NCBI GenBank assembly: GCA_038049695.1
Contig: CP142459.1
Coordinates: forward strand, 66,580,001 to 66,644,000
Direction of reading: 5' to 3'
Origin: Cinnamomum chago
Lineage: Eukaryota > Streptophyta > Magnoliopsida > Laurales > Lauraceae
DNA length: 64,000 bases
The notes beneath the pieces were generated by a model. The model searched no databases. It was not told the DNA's origin and saw nothing but the letters and a program-made list of their open reading frames with translations. The stretch's first letter is position 1; each line of letters begins with the position of its first letter. Made by a program: the position numbers and the translations under genes. This document shows positions 1 through 13,121 of this stretch, piece after piece.

Positions 1-834
1 GACCCCCTAGTTTTTCTTTTCTTTTCCATTTAGTGAACTTACGCTCTGTGCATTTGGATATCAGTTTTGGTACCATCATCTCAGACATATAAAGGCCATC
101 CTGCATATATCTTCATTAAAGTATTTCTCAAGCAGTGTTAGATAGACATTTTCGACTTCTTCCCTCAGTATTTTGTCTTGTTCTATTATGTTATCATTGT
201 TCATAGCTAGTGTTAAAGTTGGATTGTTTGGAACTTGTTATTGTTTTCTCATGAGACATTGCACTGACTTGGTAGCAACATATGACATTTATTCATCTAA
301 GGTGATCAACTCTTTTCAGCAGGGAACCGTTAAAAAAAGAAAAAAAAACTCTTTTTCATCAAGACAATAGTGGTTTCATGAACACCTCAATATGTTAGGA
401 ATATTAAGCTTGTTATAAACGTGTAGCTTCAGAATATTAGTTAATAAGATAGATATAGATTCTCTTGTATTCTGATTTCTGAAGTTCTTCTGTTACGATG
501 CTTATAACATCCAGTTTATCTAAATGTTCTGATTCTGTTGTAGAAAGATAAAAGCTCATATTGCCAAAATCTCTTAAACCAGCTAGGTGGGGGTGCAGTT
601 CTAGGAAATGGTTTGGCATAATTAGTGTAGTCATTTTTCAGTGTTCTGGGCCACAAATGGTAGTAACAAAAGGCTAAATGACTAAATCTAAATTTTTTTT
701 TTGAAAATGAAGCTAAATCTAAATATGACACAGTAATGAATAATAAAAAATGGTGGAATCATAAATGTCGTCAAATTTTCAATAATATGAAAGATATATT
801 TCCTTGAAAACTGAAAGGCTTGAAATACCTGCAG
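1..834. other. Upstream SECA2 intron, no exon found
   Basis: The first recognisable exon begins at 835 after a CAG acceptor. I searched the three forward frames for the preceding SecA segment (the part ending just before LTGRVEEK) and did not find it, so this is intron. It is AT-rich with no recognised repeat. Confidence 0.6.
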
Positions 835-3800
835 CTTACTGGGAGAGTTGAAGAGAAAAGGAGATGGTCTGATAGTCTTCATCAAGCTGTAGAGGCTAAA
901 GAAGGCCTAAAGATTCAGGTATGTCTTTATGATGTTGAAGCTATATTCTACATTTATGTATGCGTATCTGTGTGACTTTATCCCAATTGCTGTGAATTTA
1001 TCAGGCTGATTCTGTTGTTGTGGCTCAAATTACATATCAATCATTGTTTAAGCTCTTCCCAAAGCTTTCAGGGATGACGGGAACTGCGAAAACTGAAGTA
1101 TGGATGTCACGTGCAGATATTTTTATTACTTCAATGTATTTTCCTTGTATTTTTTTTCCTGGAAAACTGTTCCCTCTTCTCTTTGCAGGAAAAAGAATTT
1201 TTAAAAATGTTCCAGATGCCAGTTATCGAAGTTCCTACGAATCTTTCGAATATTCGGAAAGATTTACCCATTCAAGCTTTTGCAGTAAGACATTTGACAC
1301 CAATTTAGTACTGTAGTCTGTATTTTTTTCTTGGTATTTTGGAATTAAATATATAACATGCTCAATATCTTAGACCGCACTTGGGAAATGGGAAAATGTT
1401 CGTGAAGAAGTTGAATACATGTTTAGACAGGGCCGTCCTGTCTTGGTTGGAACCACAAGGTAAATAAGAAATCTCTTTTAGTTTTTTTTTTTTTTTTTTC
1501 ATTTTTTTTTTTTTAAGGCAATGGCTCTGTATGTTTGTATTATTGGAATAGATCAATAATTGACCGGTTAACATATAAATATATAGCTTGCATCAGATGT
1601 TCATTTAAAGAATGTTGCTTTTGGACTAGATATCTGAATTTTTATATTCCTCCAGTTTGCGTATGAAATATTAATGGTGTTGATAAAGAAATAGAAACAA
1701 AGTATTGATATTATTTCAATATCGTTTTCTTGTTACATGTTAGTTATTTTGTTTTGGGGCTATGCCCTTGTCACCTTCGTTAGGAGAACTCTCTTGTACT
1801 GTATAGTTGGTTTTATTAATAATATCACTACCAGTCAAAGAAAGAAACACTTCAAACATTGTAGCTTCAATATCAAATAGGCCCCCTTCGAAAGACCACA
1901 TTCCAAACAATTACGCTCCCCTCAACATCATAGCCGTTGAATTCAGTTCTCTTTCTTAGAGACATCTAATCATGGAAATATGTTAGCAAGGTACTGTTGT
2001 TAAGCCACCTCTCCTCCCAACATCTAATGGCATTTCCTTTGCCTACTGAAAATGTGGAGGAAAGGAACTCACCTACATTCGGTTGGAGCCTGGAATGTTA
2101 GCAGTCTCTTTTCATATATTTATCTACTTCTAGGATGGATTGGACCGCCCCTTTCATGGCCAGAATGTCTCTACCTTCCCCTGCTATGGCTCCATATAGT
2201 CATATATATATATATGTAGGGAGATGCTCCTATGAGAGCATCTCTTACCTTACAATGAGAGATAAAGGTAGGGGCCCTCACATTTAAGTTGTTGACATTG
2301 GATATGGATGTGAGGGCCCCCACCCTATCTCTCATTGTAAGGTGAGAGATGCTCTCATAGGAGCACCTCCCATATATGTAATACGTATGTATTTGTACAT
2401 ATCTATATATATATCGGATTTATTCAGATGAGAACTAGTTCTCACCTATTATATGAGAACTTTCAGTGGGGCCCAACTGTGGGTCCCATTTGGGGATGAG
2501 ACTAGGGGGGATGGAAGATCTATGTGAGACCACCCTAAGTATCAAGTTTGACCCCTAACCCCATGCCCCTAGCCCCACCAATAGTTCTCACGAAAGCATG
2601 GTGAACTCAGAATATTTCCGTGTATACACACACATATACACATATATGTAATACCATGCCCTTGCATGGGGAAATGCCACCGCCATTTGGCTCGAAGAGT
2701 TTAGTTTTTTGCCTCAATCTTCGAAAGGCTCTAGTCGACCTCCATTTTTTGCCCCTAATATCATTGATGAAGGTGGGATCTCCAAAGCTTGCATTGGCCA
2801 ATTTCTATTTCATGATAACAAACAATTAAATCATCCCATTAATCTGAAGAATCATTCTTGTATGCCTCACACCTTTTTTTTTTTCTGGTCTGATCTTCTT
2901 ACTCTGTGCTTGTTTCATTCTGTTAACTTATACCACCTGTTTGAAGATTGAATAACATCTAATTAAGATTGAATAAGGTAAAAAAAAAAAAAAAAAAAGA
3001 AGAAGAAAAAGAATAGAAAAAAGCAAAAGGAAAAAAAAAAGAGAATAAGGTCAATTATCTACTAAAGATCCCTATTGGTTTTGTAGGAGTTATTTGCATG
3101 TATACTTGCATAATGCATATTCTTTGCCTTTAAAACTACAAGTGTATTTGCTGCACATTTGTCTCACCATTTGTCTGCAGTGTTGAAAATTCAGAGTATT
3201 TGTGTGATCTGCTGAAGGAGAGAAGTATCCCCCACAATGTCCTTAATGCACGGCCCAAGGTTCATTGGAATTTGTCTTTTAAGAGATTACCATCAGATCT
3301 GCATTTTTTCTCACTACAATTTGATTTTGCTTTTGTTTATTCGTGAATTTGTTTAACACTTTAACTTCCTGCTTTTGTCATCTTTCTACAGTATGCTGCG
3401 AGGGAGGCTGAAATAATTGCCCAAGCAGGTCGAAAGTATGCCATTACCATATCCACAAATATGGCTGGTAGAGGGACTGATATAATCCTGGGTGGAAACC
3501 CCAATGTATGGCTTGGGTATTATGTATTTTAATTCCCCTAAAGACATAATGCTTATGGTTTTCTCTTTTATTTGCTGGATGGGTAACTGTTATCTCCTAG
3601 TTTTTTTAATGCACTCAAAGTAGTGAACTTATTATTCATATCCTCAAGGTTCTATTAGAGGTGGAGTTGCATCAATATTCTTTCACCTGAATAGTTAAAT
3701 GATAACCACATGAACTTAAACCCATTCTTGCATGGATTCAGAATGGCAGTGACTGTTATGTAGTGATAGTTGTCTAATGTATCAGCTAGGGCTCTAAATG

Positions 3801-6800
3801 GTTTGGGTCGGATCTTGGAGATTCCGCTAATAGCTTAAGGAGATTAAACCCTTGGATTTTTCAATCAAAATGGTCTTCTGGCATGTGGGTCCTTCGGCAA
3901 ATCGTTTGACGCTTGTGTTAGTCAAGCAAGAAGTTTCTAGAGTCTTTCGTTTGTGCTCCAATTTTAGTCTTAAATGTTGGGTATGATGCTTTTATACCGT
4001 TGCTTTCTTTCCTTTTCTCCTGTCTGGGGCCTTATGCTCATTTCTTCTTTTATTATATTTATAACATTCCCTATATAAAAAAATACATATAATCAGTCTG
4101 AATTAAAAGAAAAAAGAATGTATATAATCAGTCCTTGGTCAAACCCAGACTGGGCCTCATTTTTACGGCCTTAGTTTCAGCCGTCACAAAAATGATTTGT
4201 GTATACAGCAGTGTTGAAAATCTCCATGACAGTGCTTAGATTCCTTTTTCATATTATAATGCATTAGTTTTTTCTAGAATACCCCATAATAGTCAATGAA
4301 ACATAACTTTGAGGCTTTCAATTGTATGTGTAGCTGTGCAAGCTGTACAGTGTTTTGGATATACAGAAATTTATACTGATTTGATTGATAAATTATCTGC
4401 CACCAATATGTTGGTTGTGTTGGTATTTATAGAAACTGATGCAGCCAAAAGTAAGCCCTAATTGAATGGAAAACCAAAATTCCAACCCTAAATCAAATCA
4501 ACAGCAACCATAGCAAGAAAACAAGTAGAAAAGAAAGATTACCCACTGTTATTTATGAATAATGAGAGTTTTCTTCAATCCCAAGGAGAAACCCATTCCA
4601 AGCAGAGAAGAAAGATACAGAAGTTTCTTTTATTAAATTTCTGAAAAGCTATAAAAACTAAAAAAACAGTTGACTGCTCTATTTCCTTATGTACATACAA
4701 AACTCCCTTACAACCCTAAGTTAATCTCAGTCATCCATCTATTATCAAGCTAACTATGTCTCCTAACTTAAACTAACTAGTCCCACATAAACCAAAATGA
4801 GGGAGAAACTCTAAAAAAAAAAAAGAACTGCTAAACCAGAAATGACTATTTGAACATTTGGGCCCCATCAGTAAATAGTAGACTGATGAGTGATCTGATG
4901 GTATAGGGTTTGCATGGGTTTGGGCCCATTTAGACCCATTTATTTAAGGCCTAGAAAAACCTTGTTTGCCGGAATTTCTGCAGGAATTTTCAGATATTGC
5001 ACAAACCCCACTGCAGTCTTTCGTTATATTTAAATTTAAACAGCTTCTGTTACTTAGATTTCATCAAATATTTGGCACTGTTTGGGCCCTTCTCTAATCT
5101 GAAGCCATCGATGCCTATGCCAGCCCTTATGGGCCCTCTTAGAGCTCTCAAACAGGTCCAAGAACCCTTCGGTGAGTAAAATTATGTGATCAACATCTGA
5201 GTCTTCATTAGAAACCTTCATCTGCTTTTGTGGTTTCTTTCGCTTTTGGTGGGTGCTCAATCTTCCTATATTAATAAAATTTACCTGTTACCGCAATTGG
5301 TTGTGTTGGTATTGGTTTTGAGAACCACAGTGTATATGCCGGTTTTACTGAAACTGTTATTTCCTTCAATGCTTTCTTATGGTGGATACTGTGACTAGTT
5401 TTATGATTCATTCATGCAACTAAAATTGGTGTGACCTTTTGATCATGTTGTTTCAAGATGCTCGCAAAGGAAGTTATAGAGGACAGTTTAATTTCATTTT
5501 TAACACAAGAAGCTCCTAATGCTGACACTGATGGTGAGCCGATTTCTCAAAAGGTATTATATGGAGATATATTTTCTATTCAAGAATGTGTTCAGCTTTT
5601 AATTTCTTGGACTAAATCTTGTGATGAAGGGTCTGTCAAAGATAAAGGTTGGGCCATCATCAATGGCATTGCTTGCAAAGACAGCACTCATGGGTTGGTA
5701 ACCTTTACGCCTGAAATATCTTTCAATCCAGTTAAGGTAGAATCTATTTGCTAACTAGTCCTTAAAGCTGGGAATCTTACTCTTTTGTTTCTGTTTTCTT
5801 TTTCATTTCAAACATGAATTGCCCAGCAAAATATGTGTGCAAAAGTGAGGGGAAGTGGTGGACTTACAGGGAGGCAAAGTCTCTTATTTCAGATTCCATA
5901 CAGATGAGCCAGACAGTTGGTGTGGAAGAACTAGAAAAGGTTATAGCTGAGGAATCTGAAATGTATCCTATCAGTCCCACAATAGCACTTGCTTATCTTT
6001 CGGTCCTGAAGGACTGTGAAGCTCACTGTCATCATGAAGGGTCTGAAGTAAAACGGTTGGGGGGGCTTCATGTTATTGGGACATCCTTACATGAGTCTCG
6101 GCGAATAGATAACCAGGTGAGTGATTATCAAGTCCTCCATCTTCTTTTTTTATAAACCAAGCTGTGGGCACATATAGTTAATATTATAGTTGCATCCTTA
6201 GATCAAAATATCACTTTGTATTAAATTGGCTAATAAATTGCTCTTATTGGCTCATTGCAATTTATTGCTGTTGACTGGCATATCACAGTGTATCAGCCAA
6301 TGAATTGGGCATATCAACTGTTGAAGAAATATCGTGCGGCTGTTAGGTGTTGAGTTAATGCAGTTCCATGCAGCAACATACACAGGCTTACACATCACTA
6401 ACTGCCTGGATCCCTTACCCACAACTTGCATCCATTTAAATCACCCTTGCTTCTTCACACTAGGCAAATGACCTTGACAAAGGTAACCATCAATGACATT
6501 TGTGTCAGCAGTTGATGTCAATCGTGACAGGTCCACTTTGTAGAGACTTTAGCATGAAACATCTGTGTGACATCATCACCTTATATTGCCAATTTGTCTG
6601 CCTGGATACTTCACCTATTTTTTGCTTTCATTTAAAAGTTACTTCTTGACATTTTCTCTTGAACCATACAGCCTTACACATCACTTGTGCCTTGAGTTCT
6701 TCCCATGGCTTCCGTGTTCTCACTTCCAGATGTTGTCTTGTGACCAAGCAACTTTTAGCTATAAAGATCTTGCTTGTTCTGCTGTTCTCCCAAATTCTGG

Positions 6801-9800
6801 AGCTAGAAACCCCAGGCCCAATGAGACAATTCACCTCAACGGACTGAGAGTTACAGTTGTTATTGTTATTATTATTTAGGACACAAAGGAAAGAAAATTG
6901 CATTTTTTTTTCTATGCCTTTTCTAGCCCAAACATATTTTTGTACTCTCTTAGTGGGCCTTAGTAGTTCTTGTTAAATTTATCTCAGTGAGACAGATGGA
7001 AATTGAAAGTGCTCCGAAAGCTGTACTTAGGGCTGTGGCATATCTCATGTCAGTGCTCTATTATCCAATAATATAACTGGGACAGAATATAACCTTTGGT
7101 CTGCTATTTTCTATGCCTGAGCGTTATTTATTGACTTTCGTTGTCCGTTCCTTTTTCATGTATTCCCTGTCTTACTGTCATGCTACATGAGCTTGCTGAA
7201 TTCTTTATTATTTTACTGTTTATTTTATAGCTTCGTGGGAGAGCTGGCAGGCAAGGTGATCCAGGATCAACAAGGTTTATGGTGAGGTATTGATTGCAGA
7301 ATTTTTTTTTCTCTGAAATCCTCTAGTTTTAGCTCTTAAATTACTACTGGCTACAGCACAAACTCTTTAGGTATATTGTTGCACTGTTACCCATTAATCA
7401 TGTTGTAGTTGTATTCCTAAATTGACAAGGTAAGATTGATTATTAGATTATTGTATCTTGTTTTTTGAGAGGGAACAATTTATTATGATAGTAGGTATAA
7501 CTGAGGTCCAACATGACAGTGGACAATACGTGGATCATCATCAATTCATCATCAAAGCCTTGTCCCAACAAGTGGACAAAACATGGAAATAAAACATAAT
7601 TACACAAAATCTTCCAACGTGCATTTCTTTTTTGGGGATATCCTCTAGCATACTTAAAACAATGTGTGAACTTAGATACCTGATTTAGCCATTTTGCCTG
7701 CTTCCATGTTGCGTTCCTTTGGACTAAGATGGATAAATGAGAACACCAGCTCCTATGAGGAAGTGGATCATGAAAACGGTTTTCTTTTCTTTTCAGCCTA
7801 AGCGATTGCATTCTCGAATCATCTAGACGACAAGGGGATAAATAACAACAACAACAACAGCAACAACAACAATAATAATAATATTTCTCAATACAATGAT
7901 GTTTTATAATTAGTCTATTTTGTTATTTGGTTGTAATTTTCTTTTTCTGTTTTTTTGGGAGCAATAAAATCTTAGAGTTTTTTAAATAATAATAATAATG
8001 ATAATAATAATCCAAGCTTGTCCCAACTATGTTGGGGTCGGCTACATGAATTCTTTTTCTCCATTCTGATTTATCCCGAGCCAAATCCCCGAATATGTTG
8101 CACTTTTTCGGATCTATTTTTACTACTTTCATGTACGTCCTCTTCGGCCTACCCCTTCTCCTTGGTGGGCCATCAACTCGCATAAAAAATCTTTTCCTTA
8201 CTGGCGTCGTTGCTGACATGCGTTGGACATGTTTAAAACATCTTAAATGGGTTTATCTTATTTTATCTCCTATTGATGCCACTCCTAAATACTCACGAAA
8301 GCTCTCATTTCTTATTTTATCCTTCCTTGTTTTACCACACAGCCACCTCAACATTCTCATCTCTGCTACACTCATTTTGTGTATCCGTTGCTTCCTAATT
8401 GGCAAACAATCTGCTCCATAGGTCATAGCTGGTCTAATTGTTGTCCTCTAAAAATTTTCCTTCAATCTTTCTATCATGCACCGATGACAAAGCATTGCAA
8501 AAGCGAGTCTCCACTTCAACCATCTTGCTTTTATCCTATGTTCAACATCTTCATAAATCTCTCCATCCTTACTAATTATTGAGCCAAGGTATCGGAATGA
8601 ATCTCTTTATGGTATCTCCTGAGCTTCAATTCTCATAGTTTTTTTTTTATTTCGATAAAATTTTACGAAGCCATGAAAATCAATTCTCATAGTAGTTTCA
8701 CAAGAGGATGGAAAAACCTGGAGTTCATATCCTCAAACCTTTCTTTTAGAACTAGTACTTCCGCTCTATCCTAGTTTAACCACCTACTGGGCTTAAGAAA
8801 ACTAGGAGGGTCTCCCTTTGGTACTGCCATAAAGGAAGGTCCCAGACTCCCAGGTGTTTTATAGAACTCCCATAATTGTTTAGCTTATTCCATCATGATT
8901 GCGGATGGATTATTGTTCAATGGCATAATCACCCGTTGCAGATCTCTAGCATCAAGCCAATTTCCTTTGACATCTTTTTTTAAATCTATAACAATAAGAA
9001 TGTAAATAAAATGGGAATAAAAAGTACAGAAGGTGGTATTAGAGATCTAGACCACAACACCATAAACAAACAATGAATTGAAGAACTATAACATAGGCCT
9101 AACATAAGGATTTTCCCTATCTATCCCTTGCTTTGCTTGCATATAATCCACTTGTTGGCATCCCTACATACATGAGCAAAGACCACCTGAATAGATGAAG
9201 ACAACCACCCTCATTCGAAGCCGACACCCAACTGATCACATTTCCTTTGTCATCAAAAGAGTACCTTGGGATTTTTTAAACTTTTAGCCCCCCACTTCGT
9301 GAGCGAAAATTTAACATTTAAAGCCAACTAGAGTAAGTTCTCCTTTTACTATAAAAAGTACTCTGCCTTTCCTTGCAAACATTCCTGGAGAGAGCAAACG
9401 ATAACACCTTCTGCATAACTTTGCTTCTAGCTTTGGAGGTCCTTGAGCCCTAAGGACTACCCATCCATTAGGGCTGAAAGGAGTGAAGGACCCAAGTGAT
9501 TGCAAAGAACTTGAAGAAAATATATCAGAATTAGGTAACTTGCAGATGTGCAAAGGACTTCTAAATGGCTTTGAATTTTGAAGTGAAGGATTCATCGGAT
9601 TTTGTTGAGATAATTGAATAGCTATAGTCAAAAGTTCCCAAGCGAATTCTTTGCCCATAATCTATCAAATTCTATTGAAATGGGGACTCCACATGGATCT
9701 TCCCCCTAATATCTTCGTGCAATTTTCTATGAGCTCCTGATTTTGGTTGGAAATGGAATATAATCTTTGGAATTGAGGAGTCCATAATCCAAAGGTCCTC

Positions 9801-12800
9801 CCAAATGCAGATGAGAGGTTCATCTGACACAGAATCTTGTCTGATTTAAGGACATGACCCTCATTATACTGTGGACTATCTAATTGGGAGATATCTTTCC
9901 AAATGTGTGGTCAAGATTACCTCTTTACTATCCTGTTTCTGAGCCAAATTCTTTTCCCATATTTTGTGACTATCGCTTTTCTCCATAAAGCCTCCCTCCT
10001 CTCAAAACACCGTGACCATTTATGTAGAGAAACCCAAATATTTTTTTCCTATGTACCCAAATATTAAACCATTGTTAGTTAATAAAAATCTCACATCCAC
10101 TTGATAAGATGATTTTTTTTCTTTCTTCGCTCTATATTTGTTTTGGTAGGTACTTTCTTATCTCTATTCCCTTGCACAAGGAGTCTCTTTGGATCTTTTC
10201 ATTTTTTTTTCCACTTTTATGAGAAATATTATGAAAACTGGGTGTTCCAAGAATGTACTTTTCCAGTGTAGAATTTGAACTCTGAGTCCGACCAAAACAA
10301 ATGCCTCTACAAAACCAATAATTTTCTGAACTATGCAAACCATTCCAAACAACATACATTACTAAAAATTAAGGCTCTTGTTTGTGCGACATTTGTTTGT
10401 TTGGAAGGCATTTGTTTTTGTTTCCGACTTAAGCGTGGCACATCTGAAGTTACTACCTATATTTACATTTTGACATATACTGCTGAGATCATGTTCTGTC
10501 AGTGCAATTCTACCTAAAACTGGTGTTTTATTTCCCCCAACGCAAAAGGGAACACATGAAAATTTTATCAGGTGGAAGTCACACCAAGAATTTACTTGCA
10601 CAAGTGATCTAATGTTCCACCAATCCACTTCTTTTTTATTTTGCTAACTTTACCATCTTTGTAAAGGTTCGAAAGGCAGATGGATTGGTGATATATTTTC
10701 CTCATTTTACCAATTATTCACATTCTCTAATTAGAAATTGTGAATGCATTTATCTTTCATTTCCCATTGCAGTAGTTTTTCTTTGGCTTCTATTTCCTGC
10801 TGCTACCCAATATTATGTCATTCATACATCACTGTTATGATAATGTGACCTGGAAAGATTTGGTATCGTACGGCATGTAATTTAAATCCTTGTTTGGTAA
10901 TTCATCATGTCTTCTATCTATTGTGATTTTTAATTGAGACTGCAAAGCCTGTTTCACCAGTTCTTGGCTCTCTGTTTATGAAACAGCTTACAGGATGAGA
11001 TGTTTCAGAAGTTCAATTTTGATACTGAGTGGGCTGTGAAGCTTATATCAAGGATCACAAATGATGAGGATATACCGATTGAGGGTAGTACAATTGTAAA
11101 GCAGGTCTAGATCCAAGCCTTTATCTGTTGTGACTTCATTTATGTCTCCTTCAAAATTCTGCAGTCTTTTATTATGAAGACAAGGAAAATGGAAAGTCAC
11201 ACTTCATTAATTTGCTTTCTATAAATTCTATAGCTTTTGGCCCTGCAAATAAATGCGGAGAAATATTTCTTCAGAGTAAGAAAGAGCCTTGTCGAGTTTG
11301 ATGAAGTATTAGAGGTAAAGTTTTAATACTATTGTATTTAGCTACTTTCCCTTTATACTCAAGTTATTTCTGTTATGATATGCTGTAGATTTATTTTAAT
11401 TTTTTAATATTCCATTAAAGAGATTGCACAATACATAGAATACGATTTGATCTGAAAGCAAAGATCAACCACATCCACCAGAACCAATGTAATCTACCCC
11501 AATGAGATATTTATTATCTAATGTAATCTACTTATGCAAATCCTAACATGTCCTGAGAACTCCCTTCCCCTTGGCAAGCTCATTTTGGAACATTGCATGT
11601 TCCTATACATTCTGTCATTTAGGGCCTGTTCATCTACACAAATACATAGATATTCATGGTCAAATGAGCTCCGTGGAAGGATTGTTAAAGAGGTGAGGGG
11701 TGAACGATCTAAGGTAGTGATGTAGATGGGGCCTTGAATTTCCTATGATTTGAATTAATAGGGTGATGACTGGATATTTATTTTCAATTTCCCTAAAGGG
11801 GAGCTTATTCGATGGTCGTTTTTTTTATATCCACCTTTGATTCTTCATTTTTAATAACTTATAGACTATGACACCCAAGGACATGAATTTTACACATAAA
11901 AGGTATTGAAAATGGCACGATATGTTGCCTATTTTGAAGTATCTAGGCATCATAGCTTATAGAAATACAAAACCTTAGAATTCCTATATATATCCTATAT
12001 ATGTATATTGAAATGGGTGATGGAGAAATTTTATTGAATAAAACCAACTACAACAGCCCAAGGATAGGGCATAAGAGCATTATATCCTATCATACATAAC
12101 AGACTCCTGTTTGGCAATTCACTTGTAAAGTAAATTCAAAGTAAATGGTCACTTTTAAGTGACAAGAAAGGAGGGAGGGGCGATCTCAAAAAAGTTCAAA
12201 ATTTCAAAATCCACCTTAATGACTTTTTGTCATTTTGTGGCATTTGAAGGAACTTTTTTGACTTTTTGGATAAAAAGAAGATGCTTTTTTTTTCATTTTT
12301 TTGTCTTAGTGGGATGAGAGATTGACTTTTTTACTTCATAAAAAGAAGAGGTGATTTTTAAAATTTTGTACTTTTTGATAGGACCCCTTCCCTTTTTCTT
12401 GTCTCATACCAATGGGACTCGACTCGCCTGAATCATTGGAGGGGGCAAAAGAAAGAAGGAAAGAAGGGGGAAGTACAGGGGGCACAGAGAGAGAGAGAGA
12501 GAGCATCGTTTAAAAACAAAAAAAAGGCAAAAGCATACCTGGTACTTCTAGCTCTCTGCAGTTCTGTGCTGTGCTCCTGCTGCTACCGTTGTAGCTACAG
12601 TGCTACCTACTGCTGCTGCTGCTACAATGCTGCCTGCTCCTATTACTGCTGTTTCTGCTAAGGTGCTTGGTACGCTCTCCTCCCTTTTTTTGTCTTTTCT
12701 TTCCTTTTCCCAGCCAACCCATCTCTCTCTCTCTCTCTCCCCCACGCACACAGAACTCACCTCTCTTCTCCCCCTTCCTCTTTTCTATATCAGTTGGCTG

Positions 12801-12984
12801 AGTTCCTTTTTCTCTTTTTTTTTTTTTTTTTAAGTACTTCTCTCTCGTCCATGCACACAGAACTCACCTCTCTTCTCTCTCTCTCTCTCTTCCATGCACA
12901 CAGAACTCACCTCTCTTCTCTCTCTCTCTCTTCCATGCACACAGAACTCACCTCTCTTCTTCTTCACTTATCCTTCCCCACACC

Positions 12985-13015
<31 letters not shown>

Positions 13016-13069
13016 TTCCTCTTTTCTATATCAGTTGGCTGAGTTCCTTTTTCTCTTTTTTTTTTTAAG

Positions 13070-13121
<52 letters not shown>

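Noticed and set aside
5458-5754. A 98-codon open frame that seems to be one long exon
   Set aside because: Only its first 32 codons (to 5553) match SECA2. From 5630 the conserved SecA residues ([10 protein letters not shown]) are in another frame, so 5554-5629 is a 76-bp intron and the long frame is accidental.
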